From: JAQBQB01 sp963757185
GTDB taxonomy: Bacteria > Gemmatimonadota > Gemmatimonadetes > Gemmatimonadales > Gemmatimonadaceae
DNA length: 64,000 bases
Direction of reading: 5' to 3'
Assembly: GCA_963757185.1 (NCBI GenBank)
Contig: CAVWQI010000009.1
Span: forward strand, 124,001-188,000
Shown here: one piece after another, positions 18,813 to 26,934 of the stretch
Layout: every line of letters starts with the position of its first letter
Position numbering within the stretch: position 1 is the first letter of the stretch
Position numbers and translations under genes: made by a program
The notes under the pieces: generated by a model
Told to the model about the DNA's origin: nothing
Seen by the model: only the letters and a program-made list of their open reading frames with translations
Database searches by the model: none

Positions 18813-21695
18813 ATGAAGGACGCCATCCTCGTCCGCGGGGCGCGTCAGCACAATCTGAAGGGCTTTGACCTCGAGATCCCGCGCCGAGCATTCACGGTCA
18901 TCACCGGGCCGTCGGGATCGGGTAAGTCCTCGCTGGCGTTCGACACCATCTATGCTGAGGGACAGCGCCGCTATGTCGAGTCGCTGTCCGCGTACGCGCG
19001 CCAGTTCCTGGAGCGCATGGAAAAGCCCGACGTCGACTCCATCGACGGTCTTTCCCCCGCGGTCGCGATCGAGCAGAAGAACCCCACCAAGACCTCCCGG
19101 TCGACGGTCGGCACGGCAACGGAGATCTACGACTACCTGAGGCTGCTCTGGGCCCGCGTCGGACACACGTTCTGTCCGTTGTGCGGCCGGGAGATGCGTC
19201 CGGACACCGTGCAGTCCGTCGTCGATGCGGTGATGGCGCTGCGGCCGGGGATCCGGTTCCACGTCGCCTTCCCGCTCGTGCTGTCGCCGGAGGTCACGCA
19301 CGAGGTCGTGGTAGAGAACCTCCGCGCGCAGGGTTTCGTGCGCCTGAGCGTCGACGGAGCGATCAAGCACCTCGACGACCTGCTGACCGCCGCGGTCGAC
19401 GTCACGCTTGCGAAGGAATTGCTTGTTGTGGTGGATCGCCTGGTCGTCGGCGACGAGGCGCGCGGGCGTCTCGCCGACGCCGTCGGCACCGCGTTCCGCG
19501 AGGGCGACGGCGACTGCGTCATCCTTTTCGCCGAACCCGTTTCGACGACGCTCACGCCTCGGCCGTCGGACCGGCTTCGATTCACCGAACGCTACGAGTG
19601 CGCCAACGACGGCACGCGCGCGCCGACGCCGACACCGCAGCTCTTTTCGTTCAACAGCCCGCGCGGCGCGTGTGAGCGCTGCAACGGATTCGGCGCCACG
19701 CTCGAGTACGACGAAGCGCTGATCGTGCCCTATCCGAGTCGAACGCTGCGCGAAGGCGCGATCGATCCGTGGACGAAGCCGCGCTACGACAACAAACGCC
19801 GCGCGCTCGCCGAGTTCGCGAAGCGCGAGGGCATTTCGTTCGACACGCCGTGGGCGCGTCTACCGGCGACGGCTCGCGCGAAGCTTCTCAACGCGCGAAG
19901 CCGCGGATTCAAGGGGATCCTTCCCTTCCTCGAAGATCTCGAGGAGAAGAAGTACAAGCAGTACATCCGCGTCTTTCTGCGGCAGTATCAGACGGCGCGC
20001 GAGTGTCCCTCGTGTCACGGCACCAAGCTGCGCCCCGAGTCGCTGCAGGTTCGCGTCGGCGGCGAATCGATCGCCGCGGTGTGCGAGCTTCCGGTGGACC
20101 GGATGCTCGTATGGCTCGACGCGCTCGAGCTGAGCCAATTCGAGCGGCAGGTCGCGGCGCACATTCTCAAGGAAACACGCGACCGCGTCCAGTTCTTGTG
20201 TGACGTCGGGCTGAACTATCTCACGCTCCATCGCGCCACGCGCACACTCTCCGGCGGCGAGGCGCAGCGGATCGGGCTGGCCAATTCCCTCGGCTCGCAA
20301 CTCGTCGACACACTCTACGTGCTCGACGAGCCGTCGATCGGTTTGCATCCGCGCGACATGGATCGCCTCCTCCGCTTGCTCCATCGTCTGCGCGACGGCG
20401 GTAATACGGTGCTCGTCGTCGAGCACGATCCGGAGGCGATCCGCGCCGCCGATCACATGGTCGAGCTCGGGCCCGGAAGCGGCGAGAAGGGCGGGCAGCT
20501 CGTGTTCAACGGACCGATCTCGCGTATCGCGGAGAGCCCGCTCACCGGAGCGTACCTCACCGGCCGCCGCGAAATTCCCGTTCCCGCCGAGCGGCGGCGT
20601 GTGGGTCCGCGTTGGATCACGCTGACCGGCGCGCGTGAACACAACCTCAAGAGCGTCGACATCAAGATCCCGCTCGGCGCGGTCACCGCGGTGACGGGAG
20701 TGTCGGGCTCCGGCAAGAGCACGCTCGTACACGACGTGCTGCTGCGCGCGCTCGAGACCAAGCTCCACGGGGAGCATTCGGCGAAGGAGTATCTCGGCGA
20801 GCGCGTCGGGCACTACGACACGCTCTCCGGCGCCGACGCGATCGACGACGTCATCGGCATCGACCAGAGTCCGATCGGCAAATCGCCGCGGTCGAATCCC
20901 GTCACGTACGTGAAGGCGTTCGACGAGATCCGGCGAATTTTCGCCGACGCCCCGCTGTCGCGCGAGCGACGATACACTGCGGGAACGTTCAGCTTCAACG
21001 TCGCGGGGGGCCGTTGCGAGACCTGCGAGGGCGCCGGCTATCTCCAAGTCGAGATGGTTTTCATGGCCGACGTGTACGTGCCGTGCGACGAGTGCGGCGG
21101 CAAGCGATTCAAGCCCGCCGTGCTCGACGTGCGCGTGAACGGCCGCAACATCCACGAGGTTCTCGAGCTCACCGTCGACGAAGCGATCCGTTTTTTCCCG
21201 CGCGAAGAAAAGCTCGGCCAGGCGCTCTGGCAGCTGCAGCAGGTTGGACTCGGCTATCTGCGACTCGGCCAACCTGCGACAACGCTTTCCGGGGGCGAAG
21301 CGCAGCGGCTCAAAGTCGCACGCGAGTTGGCTCTCGGTAAAAAGACCGGGCGAAACCTCTATGTGATGGACGAGCCAACCACCGGGCTACACCTCGACGA
21401 CATTCGAAAGCTCGCGCAGGTCTTCGATCGGCTCGTCGACGCCGGCCACACGCTCGTGCTGATCGAGCACAACCTCGACGTCATCAAGCTCGCGGACTGG
21501 GTGATCGATCTCGGCCCGGAGGCCGGCGACCGCGGCGGCGAGATCGTCGCGACCGGCAGGCCCGAGGATCTCGCGCGATCGGCGGCGTCTCACACCGGTC
21601 GCTGGTTGCGCACCGTGCTCCCGGGTTTCGCGGAATACACTCGCTCGTCGCCGCACCCCGCCGCCGTACGCAGCGTTGTGTCGCACGCGGTTTAA
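18813..21695 (+). CDS. uvrA: Excinuclease ABC subunit A
   Basis: 960 residues (E. coli 940). The DNA-damage sensor ATPase of nucleotide excision repair, acting as a dimer that loads UvrB. Two ABC ATPase halves are complete: Walker A GPSGSGKSSL and GVSGSGKSTL, and two LSGGEAQR signatures with LDEPSIGLHP and MDEPTTGLHL. The second zinc finger is intact (GGRCETCEGAG...CDECGG). The first is altered: Cys263, Cys287 and Cys290 match the E. coli spacing, but the fourth ligand position is Asp266 (CANDG instead of CxxCG). Such forms may occur in other phyla. Likely expressed alone from a leaderless start. Confidence 0.96.
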   Translation: MKDAILVRGARQHNLKGFDLEIPRRAFTVITGPSGSGKSSLAFDTIYAEGQRRYVESLSAYARQFLERMEKPDVDSIDGLSPAVAIEQKNPTKTSRSTVGTATEIYDYLRLLWARVGHTFCPLCGREMRPDTVQSVVDAVMALRPGIRFHVAFPLVLSPEVTHEVVVENLRAQGFVRLSVDGAIKHLDDLLTAAVDVTLAKELLVVVDRLVVGDEARGRLADAVGTAFREGDGDCVILFAEPVSTTLTPRPSDRLRFTERYECANDGTRAPTPTPQLFSFNSPRGACERCNGFGATLEYDEALIVPYPSRTLREGAIDPWTKPRYDNKRRALAEFAKREGISFDTPWARLPATARAKLLNARSRGFKGILPFLEDLEEKKYKQYIRVFLRQYQTARECPSCHGTKLRPESLQVRVGGESIAAVCELPVDRMLVWLDALELSQFERQVAAHILKETRDRVQFLCDVGLNYLTLHRATRTLSGGEAQRIGLANSLGSQLVDTLYVLDEPSIGLHPRDMDRLLRLLHRLRDGGNTVLVVEHDPEAIRAADHMVELGPGSGEKGGQLVFNGPISRIAESPLTGAYLTGRREIPVPAERRRVGPRWITLTGAREHNLKSVDIKIPLGAVTAVTGVSGSGKSTLVHDVLLRALETKLHGEHSAKEYLGERVGHYDTLSGADAIDDVIGIDQSPIGKSPRSNPVTYVKAFDEIRRIFADAPLSRERRYTAGTFSFNVAGGRCETCEGAGYLQVEMVFMADVYVPCDECGGKRFKPAVLDVRVNGRNIHEVLELTVDEAIRFFPREEKLGQALWQLQQVGLGYLRLGQPATTLSGGEAQRLKVARELALGKKTGRNLYVMDEPTTGLHLDDIRKLAQVFDRLVDAGHTLVLIEHNLDVIKLADWVIDLGPEAGDRGGEIVATGRPEDLARSAASHTGRWLRTVLPGFAEYTRSSPHPAAVRSVVSHAV

Positions 21696-21733
21696 GTGGC
21701 TGCTGTGCCTGCGTTTGGCGTCACAGAGCGCGG

Positions 21734-21761
21734 TTGACTTCGGCGTCGTGTTCACTACCTT
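21734..21761 (+). promoter_or_regulatory. Putative sigma-70 promoter of tRNA-Asn
   Basis: TTGACT (21734-21739), a 16-base spacer, then TACCTT (21756-21761); predicted start about 20 bases before the tRNA. The -35 box is good and the -10 box is moderate. Confidence 0.45.
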
Positions 21762-21788
21762 TATCGGTCTGATTCGTCCAAGTACCGA

Positions 21789-21861
21789 TCCCCGATAGCT
21801 CAGTTGGTAGAGCGCTCGACTGTTAATCGAGTGGTCGTAGGTTCGAGTCCTACTCGGGGAG
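21789..21861 (+). tRNA. tRNA-Asn (GTT)
   Basis: 73 bases folding as a full cloverleaf: acceptor stem TCCCCGA/TCGGGGA, D-arm with AGCTCAGTTGGTAGAGC, anticodon stem CTCGA/TCGAG around loop CTGTTAA (anticodon GTT, 21822-21824), and T-arm GTAGGTTCGAGTCCTAC. The discriminator is G. The 3' CCA is not encoded, so it must be added by the CCA-adding enzyme. Flanked by a promoter-like sequence and a strong terminator, so it is a single-gene unit. Confidence 0.97.
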
Positions 21862-21869
21862 CTGCACAA

Positions 21870-21916
21870 ACCGCCCTTCGCGCTCACGATCCAGCGCGAA
21901 GGGCGGTTCTGTTTTT
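21870..21916 (+). terminator. Rho-independent terminator of tRNA-Asn
   Basis: A perfect 15-bp stem, ACCGCCCTTCGCGCT (21870-21884) with AGCGCGAAGGGCGGT (21893-21907), separated by an 8-base loop and followed by TCTGTTTTT. It begins nine bases after the tRNA end. Confidence 0.93.
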
Positions 21917-22042
21917 CTCGTTCAGTCGCGGCGCCACGAGCGCGCCCCGTGCTCATCCGCTCGTCACGCGGGACAAAAGGTCCTTGGCGCTATCCTTGTA
22001 TCCAGCGCCATTGGTCTCCAGCACCCGAAGCTCAACCCTGCC

Positions 22043-23152
22043 GTGTTCTCAAGCGTGAGTCATCGTTTTCGTCTCGGCGGTCGTTCGATCGCCGCGCTCG
22101 TCGGCGCCGTATTGCTCGGCGCCACGGCCAACGTTTTAGTCGCCCAAAGCAAGCCGTCGCAGCCGCACTCGAAGCCGAGGACGGCGTCGCGCGCGGAAAC
22201 TCGAACGGCCGCTGGTGGAGTCGCCCCCGCACCGACGGACACGATCGGCGCTCACCTGATTCCGGGCCGAAATGCGCACGACAAAACGTCGTACGGGTCC
22301 GCGGTCCGCAGGGGAACGACGATGGCGGCGAAATGGCCGGCCAGCCCGCCGCCGCTCCCCGGCGCGGTGTTCCCGGGCAAGCGAATCGTCGCGTTCTACG
22401 GCAATCCGCTCGCGAAGAAGATGGGCGTGCTTGGCGAGTATCCCGTCGACGAGATGCTCGGCAAGCTCGATCAAACCGTGGCCGAATGGCGACGCGCCGA
22501 CCCGTCGACTCCGATACAGCCCGCGCTGCACCTGATCGCCGTTGTCGCGCAAGGCGCTCCCGGCCGCGACGGGATGTACCGCCTGCGCATGGACACGTCG
22601 CTCATCGAGAAGGTCTACGGGTGGGCGAAGCGCAAGAACGCGCTCCTCTTTCTCGACATTCAAGTGGGACACAGCACGCTGCAGGCCGAGCTCCCGCGCC
22701 TGTTGCCGTTTCTGTCGCGACCCGACGTGCACCTCGGCATCGACCCGGAATTCTCGATGCACTACGAGCGAGAAGGGATGCGGCCGAGCACGAAGATCGG
22801 CGAGATGAGCGCCGAGGACGTGAACTACGTGATCCGAACGCTCACGCAGCTTGCGCAGGAGAAGCATCTGCCGCCGAAAGTGCTCGTCGTACATCGCTTC
22901 ACGCAGAAGATGGTCTTGGGGGCGCCGAACATTCGGCCGACTCCGCAGGTGCAGGTCGTGATGGACATGGACGGTTGGGGTCCGCCGTGGCTCAAGTTCG
23001 ACTCGTACCGCGACTACGTCGACGCCGAACCCGTCCAGTTCACCGGATTCAAGATCTTCTTCCACAACGATGTGAAGCACGGCGATGCTTTGCTGACGCC
23101 CGCCGAAGTGCTGCGACTGATGCCTCGGCCGCTCTACATCCAATACCAATGA
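22043..23152 (+). CDS. Secreted protein of unknown function, possible TIM-barrel fold
   Basis: 369 residues from GTG 22043 (GTG 22055 is an alternative). A signal peptide (GAVLLGATANVLVAQ) and a 60-residue disordered linker lead to an ordered domain of about 270 residues. It shows alternating strands and helices ending in acidic residues: RIVAFYGNP, PALHLIAVVAQG, NALLFLDIQVGHS, DVHLGIDPEFSM, KVLVVHRF, VQVVMDMDGWG, GFKIFFHND. This periodicity suggests a (beta/alpha)8 barrel with Asp/Glu/His at strand ends, as in glycoside hydrolases, but I cannot place it in a family. Intact and well ordered, so probably an exported enzyme. The region 21917-22042 before it holds no gene. Confidence 0.75.
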   Translation: MFSSVSHRFRLGGRSIAALVGAVLLGATANVLVAQSKPSQPHSKPRTASRAETRTAAGGVAPAPTDTIGAHLIPGRNAHDKTSYGSAVRRGTTMAAKWPASPPPLPGAVFPGKRIVAFYGNPLAKKMGVLGEYPVDEMLGKLDQTVAEWRRADPSTPIQPALHLIAVVAQGAPGRDGMYRLRMDTSLIEKVYGWAKRKNALLFLDIQVGHSTLQAELPRLLPFLSRPDVHLGIDPEFSMHYEREGMRPSTKIGEMSAEDVNYVIRTLTQLAQEKHLPPKVLVVHRFTQKMVLGAPNIRPTPQVQVVMDMDGWGPPWLKFDSYRDYVDAEPVQFTGFKIFFHNDVKHGDALLTPAEVLRLMPRPLYIQYQ

Positions 23153-23166
23153 AGTAGAGCGCCGAA

Positions 23167-23205
23167 CCTACGGGAGTCCGCCGCCGCGGCCGATACTCCC
23201 GTAGG
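23167..23205. repeat. 11-bp inverted repeat between the unknown secreted gene and lpxR-like gene
   Basis: CCTACGGGAGT (23167-23177) and its exact complement ACTCCCGTAGG (23195-23205), with a GC-rich 17-base loop. No T-run follows. The right arm overlaps both a -10-like GATACT and the GTG start of the next gene, so it could be a terminator stem or an operator. Confidence 0.6.
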
Positions 23206-24200
23206 TGAACGGTTTTCGCCAGGCGGGACTACGGTTTGACTCCGCGCTCCGCGCGTCGTTCGCCGTGGCCGCGATCGCGCTGGCGCCCCTGGCCGCGGCC
23301 GCCCAATCGCCGCGCACGTTCTCGCTGCGCACCGACAACGACGCGTTTGATTTCTGGATGGCGCCCTGGAATCGGCCCGACGAGGAATACACGAGCGGCG
23401 TCCATCTCGCGTATGACGGCGGCGACGCGCCGTGGTGGGCGCGCCGAATCTTGAGCGGCTTGCAGCCGTGCAACGCACAATCGAGTGCCTGTCGAACGTC
23501 GCATGTCGAGATCGGCCAGGACATCTATACACCGCTCGTCCCGCCGGCGGGCGTAGCCGCGACGACAGAGCGGCCCAGCGCCGGATGGCTCTACGTAAGT
23601 CAGAGCGCGCAGCGGCTCACGCCCGAGAGCTCGGACGCGCTCGCGATCGCTCTCGGCGTCACGGGCCCGCCGTCGCTCGCTCAGCTCACGCAACGCATCG
23701 CGCACAGCGCCGCCCCCGCGTACAACCGGCCGACCGACTGGAGCCGCGAGGTCGCGTTCGAACCGGGAATGATCGCGCGCGTCGAGCATGCCGTTCGATT
23801 CGCAACACCGTCGAGCGTACCGCTCGGGCTCGACCTTGTCCCACGCGTCGGCGCCTCGCTGGGTAACGTGCTCACCGCGGCGGACGCGGGCGCGCGTCTT
23901 CGATTCGGCTGGCGCATGTCGCATCCGTGGCTGCCGCCCGCGAGCGACATGGGATTCGATCTGTTGATCGGCGCGTCGGCGCGTGCGGTGGCGCGCGACA
24001 TGTTCCTCGACGGCAACACGTTTCAGAATGGTCCGCGCGTGGGCCACGAACCGCTCGTCAAGACAGGCGAAGCCGGGTTCGAATTTCACGTGCGCGGCGT
24101 GGCGCTGGGCTACAGAGCCGTGACGGACTCGCGCGCGTACCGCGGCGGTCCGAAGTGGCACCCGTGGGGATCCATGACGGGGAGTGTCACGATCGAATAG
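23205..24200 (+). CDS. LpxR-like outer-membrane protein (lipid A 3'-O-deacylase family, DUF2219)
   Basis: 331 residues with a Sec signal peptide ending AAAAQ (about residue 34). The mature start has the family hallmark RTDNDAF (Asn45, Asp46) followed by EYTSGVHLAY (Thr63); these match the catalytic Asn-Asp and Thr region of Salmonella LpxR. Alternating amphipathic strands through to VTGSVTIE suggest a 12-strand barrel, and the charged GQDIYTP motif is typical. LpxR removes the 3'-acyloxyacyl chain from lipid A at the outer membrane; whether this relative is active is not shown. The GTG at 23205 has a -10-like GATACT 7 bases upstream and no ribosome site, suggesting a leaderless message. Confidence 0.82.
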   Translation: MNGFRQAGLRFDSALRASFAVAAIALAPLAAAAQSPRTFSLRTDNDAFDFWMAPWNRPDEEYTSGVHLAYDGGDAPWWARRILSGLQPCNAQSSACRTSHVEIGQDIYTPLVPPAGVAATTERPSAGWLYVSQSAQRLTPESSDALAIALGVTGPPSLAQLTQRIAHSAAPAYNRPTDWSREVAFEPGMIARVEHAVRFATPSSVPLGLDLVPRVGASLGNVLTAADAGARLRFGWRMSHPWLPPASDMGFDLLIGASARAVARDMFLDGNTFQNGPRVGHEPLVKTGEAGFEFHVRGVALGYRAVTDSRAYRGGPKWHPWGSMTGSVTIE

Positions 24201-24278
24201 GGCGGCGCGCACTAGACGCGATGGCTCTTGGGCGGGACTCTAGGCGTCAGGCGGCAGCCTCAGCGCGTCAGGAGGTGG

Positions 24279-24307
24279 CGGTCCACCGGTCCTACCGGTC
24301 CACCCGG
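24279..24307. repeat. ACCGGT octamer tandem repeat (copy B)
   Basis: gcggtcc, accggtcc, taccggtc, cacccgg: 8-base period, between two convergent genes. The array runs into the cyclophilin gene, and its TAC-CGG junction supplies the TAG stop codon (24292-24294) of that gene. Confidence 0.7.
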
Positions 24308-25005
24308 ATCCTCACAAGCCTGTCCAGCTTCGGGAATTCGCGATCGACGTACGCGTTTCCCCCGTTGAGGAGCGGGCCCTGCTTGCCGGCGCGCATGCCG
24401 CTGCCCGAGTTCTCGCCGTAGCCGCCGTACAGGCTGTCGACGACAGCCATCCCTTCGACGACCCGCCCCATCGGCGAAAAGCCTTGCGAGTCGTTGCGCG
24501 TGTTGTCGGCGAGGTTGATGTAGATCTGTGTCGTCCGCGCATTGGGACCGGTCATCGCGAACGCGAACGTGCCGCGCACGTTCAGGTGGTGCGACGAATC
24601 GTCCGGAAACGATCGCGCGACCCACGTCGCGTTGATCGCCGAGTCCCGAGCGATACCGAATTGAGCGATGTAGCCGGGCACGATTCGCGTGAACCGAGAG
24701 TCGTCGTAGTAGCCCGCGCGAATCAGGTTGTAGAATCTGTCCGCGCCCAGTGGCGCCCAGGCGCGGTGCACCTCCATCACGAAGTCGCCTCGCGACGTCT
24801 CGACACGCGCCCGATACACGCTCGGCGCCGTGTCGCGCCAGAATTCGCTCGACGGTTGGAGAAGGGCCGACGTGACCGAAGGCGACCCGTGTGTGCGACC
24901 GGCGACGCAGGCTCCCGCGAGCGTCGTTGCTGCCGCACAACACAGCGCCGTGAAGTGTGATCGACGCGATGCGCGCCGCCGAACGATTCGCTTTGTCGTG
25001 AGCAC
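24292..25005 (-). CDS. Peptidylprolyl isomerase, cyclophilin type (exported lipoprotein)
   Basis: 237 residues from GTG 25005. A basic N-terminus and a lipobox-like LAGAC near residue 33 suggest export and lipidation. The cyclophilin domain (about 65-235) has the usual order: GDFVMEVHRAWAPLGADRFYNLIRAGYYDDSRFTRIVPGYIAQFG, GTFAFAMTGPNARTTQIYINLADN, FSPMGRVVEGMAVVD. It should speed folding of periplasmic or surface proteins. The catalytic Arg is kept in SRFTRIVPG. The last codons lie inside an ACCGGT repeat, so the C-terminus RIRVDR is partly repeat-encoded. Confidence 0.9.
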   Translation of the reverse strand: MLTTKRIVRRRASRRSHFTALCCAAATTLAGACVAGRTHGSPSVTSALLQPSSEFWRDTAPSVYRARVETSRGDFVMEVHRAWAPLGADRFYNLIRAGYYDDSRFTRIVPGYIAQFGIARDSAINATWVARSFPDDSSHHLNVRGTFAFAMTGPNARTTQIYINLADNTRNDSQGFSPMGRVVEGMAVVDSLYGGYGENSGSGMRAGKQGPLLNGGNAYVDREFPKLDRLVRIRVDR

Positions 25006-25088
25006 GCGTTGACGCTACTCCTGATGTCCGCTCCGATCAACGCCCTGCCTCGCCTTTACTCTGCGCCCGCCACGCACGATGTTAGCGC

Positions 25089-26360
25089 GTGCCCTACCGC
25101 CTCCTCGCGCTTCTCGCCCTCGCGCTCCTGGCGCCGAAAGCCGGCGCCCAAGTCAAAGCGCTGAAGTTTCGCGCCGTCATCGACTCTCCCGGGCACGTCA
25201 TCCCGAATGGCATCGTCCTCGTCGACGGCGACAAGATCAGCGCCGTCGTCACGGGCAACGATCGCGTCCCCGCCAACGCGCAGGTCATCGACCTGACGCG
25301 CTACACCGCGATTCCGGGGATGATCGACGTACACACGCACATGACGTACTACTGGGATTCGACGTCGGGCACCGATCCGTGGCGGCAGCCACAGCGCACA
25401 CCCGCTCAGACGATCGAGCTCGCGCGCGCCAACTTGCGCCGCACCCTCGAGAGCGGCGTGACGACCGTCCGCGACCTCGGTTCGTCGAACTACATGGACA
25501 TCGCCATGCGCGATTCCATCAACAAGGCAGGCTGGGTCGGACCGCGAATGTTCGTCGCCGGCTATGGACTTTCGCGCGCGCGGCCTCCCTATCGCCCCAA
25601 CACAGACACGACCCGCACGCAACGAGGGCGCGTCTTTTCGATCGCCCAGATCCCCGAAGCGGTGAAGCAGCAGGTCGACGCCGGCGCGGACTACATCAAG
25701 ATGTACGGATCGACGGGCACCGGCGCCGACGTCACGGGGAACGAGACGTTCACCTACGAAGAAATGAAGGCCGCGGTCGACGCGGCCAAGTCTTTCGGCA
25801 AGCGCATCGCGATTCACTCGTACGGGCCCGACGGCGGCCGCGACGCGGTACGCGCCGGCACGACCTCGCTCGAGCACGCCATCGACCTCGACGACTCGAC
25901 CCTCGCGCACATGGCTCGCGACGGGATCTTCTACGTCCCGACGATCGATCACAATCGCTACTACGCGCAGTACCGCGAGGCGTACCACTACACGCCGCAA
26001 CAAGCGGCCGGGCTCGACTCGTTCCGGCTGCTCAACATCGCGACGGCGCGGCGCGCGTACAAAGCCGGTGTAAAAATGGGCATGGGCTCGGACGCCGTGC
26101 ACATCATGTTCGGCCAGAACACGCGCGAGCTCGGATGGTTCGCGCAGATCGGCATGACGCCGTCCGAAGTGCTCGCCACCGCGACGACGAACGGCGCGGC
26201 GATCCTCGGGATGGAGAGCTCGCTCGGGCGCATCGCGCCGGGCTGCTACGCCGACGTCGTCGCGGTCGCGGGGGATCCGCTCACCGACATTCGCGTCGTG
26301 ATCGACAGCGTGCGCTGGGTCATGAAAGGCGGCAGCGTCGTCGTCGACAAGACGCGCTAG
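25089..26360 (+). CDS. Secreted amidohydrolase (imidazolonepropionase-like)
   Basis: 423 residues; GTG 25089 begins a short signal peptide (LLALLALALLAPKAGAQ). Metal-dependent hydrolase of the amidohydrolase superfamily: HTHM after the GMIDV strand, metal-bridging Lys in DYIKMYGS, His in AIHSYG and SLEHAID, and catalytic Asp in GMGSDAV. Exported members of this subgroup include Xaa-Pro/Xaa-Arg dipeptidases and related peptidases; the substrate is not evident. No lipobox. It is 48 bases ahead of purE but unlikely to be functionally linked. Confidence 0.88.
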   Translation: MPYRLLALLALALLAPKAGAQVKALKFRAVIDSPGHVIPNGIVLVDGDKISAVVTGNDRVPANAQVIDLTRYTAIPGMIDVHTHMTYYWDSTSGTDPWRQPQRTPAQTIELARANLRRTLESGVTTVRDLGSSNYMDIAMRDSINKAGWVGPRMFVAGYGLSRARPPYRPNTDTTRTQRGRVFSIAQIPEAVKQQVDAGADYIKMYGSTGTGADVTGNETFTYEEMKAAVDAAKSFGKRIAIHSYGPDGGRDAVRAGTTSLEHAIDLDDSTLAHMARDGIFYVPTIDHNRYYAQYREAYHYTPQQAAGLDSFRLLNIATARRAYKAGVKMGMGSDAVHIMFGQNTRELGWFAQIGMTPSEVLATATTNGAAILGMESSLGRIAPGCYADVVAVAGDPLTDIRVVIDSVRWVMKGGSVVVDKTR

Positions 26361-26408
26361 GGGCGCGGTATATTTCCGGCGAATCTTCCCCCCTTCGCCG
26401 CTCCCCGC

Positions 26409-26930
26409 ATGCCCACTCGCAAATCGTCCGCGCGCGACTCCAAACCGTGGGTCGGCGTGATCATGGGCAGCAGCTCCGACCTCAAGTACATGCAGGCGGC
26501 CATCGACCTGCTGCGCGAGCTCGAGGTCCCGCACGAGGCGAAGATCGTCTCCGCGCACCGGACACCCGACTGGATGTTCGAGTATGCGTCGTCGGCCGAG
26601 GGGCGTGGACTCGAGGTGATCATAGCCGCGGCCGGCGGCGCCGCCCACCTGCCAGGAATGGTCGCCGCGAAGACCACGCTTCCCGTGCTCGGCGTTCCGA
26701 TTCCCGCGACGTCGCTCAACGGTCTGGATTCGCTGCTCTCGATCGTGCAGATGCCCAAGGGCGTGCCCGTCGGAACGCTCGCCATCGGCGAACCCGGCGC
26801 GATCAATGCTGCGCTCCTGGCAACGGCCATCGTCTCGACGGCGCGCGCCGACGTTCGCCAGCGATTGCGCGCGTGGCGACAAAAACGCACCGACGACGTC
26901 CTTGCAAACACGACGCTACCTCTTCGGTGA
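26409..26930 (+). CDS. purE: N5-carboxyaminoimidazole ribonucleotide mutase
   Basis: 173 residues. PurE converts N5-CAIR to CAIR in purine synthesis. Class I hallmarks: GVIMGSSSDLKYM, SAHRTPDWMFEYA with the catalytic His, and AAAGGAAHLPGMVAA. The GLDSLLSIVQMPKGVPVGTLAIG segment is typical. The stop is 4 bases before the purK GTG, so the two enzymes are co-translated and act in sequence, with PurK making the unstable N5-CAIR used by PurE. Confidence 0.97.
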   Translation: MPTRKSSARDSKPWVGVIMGSSSDLKYMQAAIDLLRELEVPHEAKIVSAHRTPDWMFEYASSAEGRGLEVIIAAAGGAAHLPGMVAAKTTLPVLGVPIPATSLNGLDSLLSIVQMPKGVPVGTLAIGEPGAINAALLATAIVSTARADVRQRLRAWRQKRTDDVLANTTLPLR

Positions 26931-26934
26931 ACAA

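Noticed and set aside
19860..21272. 470-residue ORF antisense to uvrA
   Set aside because: Opposite-strand shadow of a conserved gene.
26361..26408. Purine riboswitch before purE
   Set aside because: Only 48 bases lie between the amidohydrolase stop and the purE start, too little for an aptamer, and no conserved purine-aptamer stems are visible.
25056..26882. 608-residue ORF antisense to the amidohydrolase and purE
   Set aside because: Spans two clear sense genes and has no recognisable domain.
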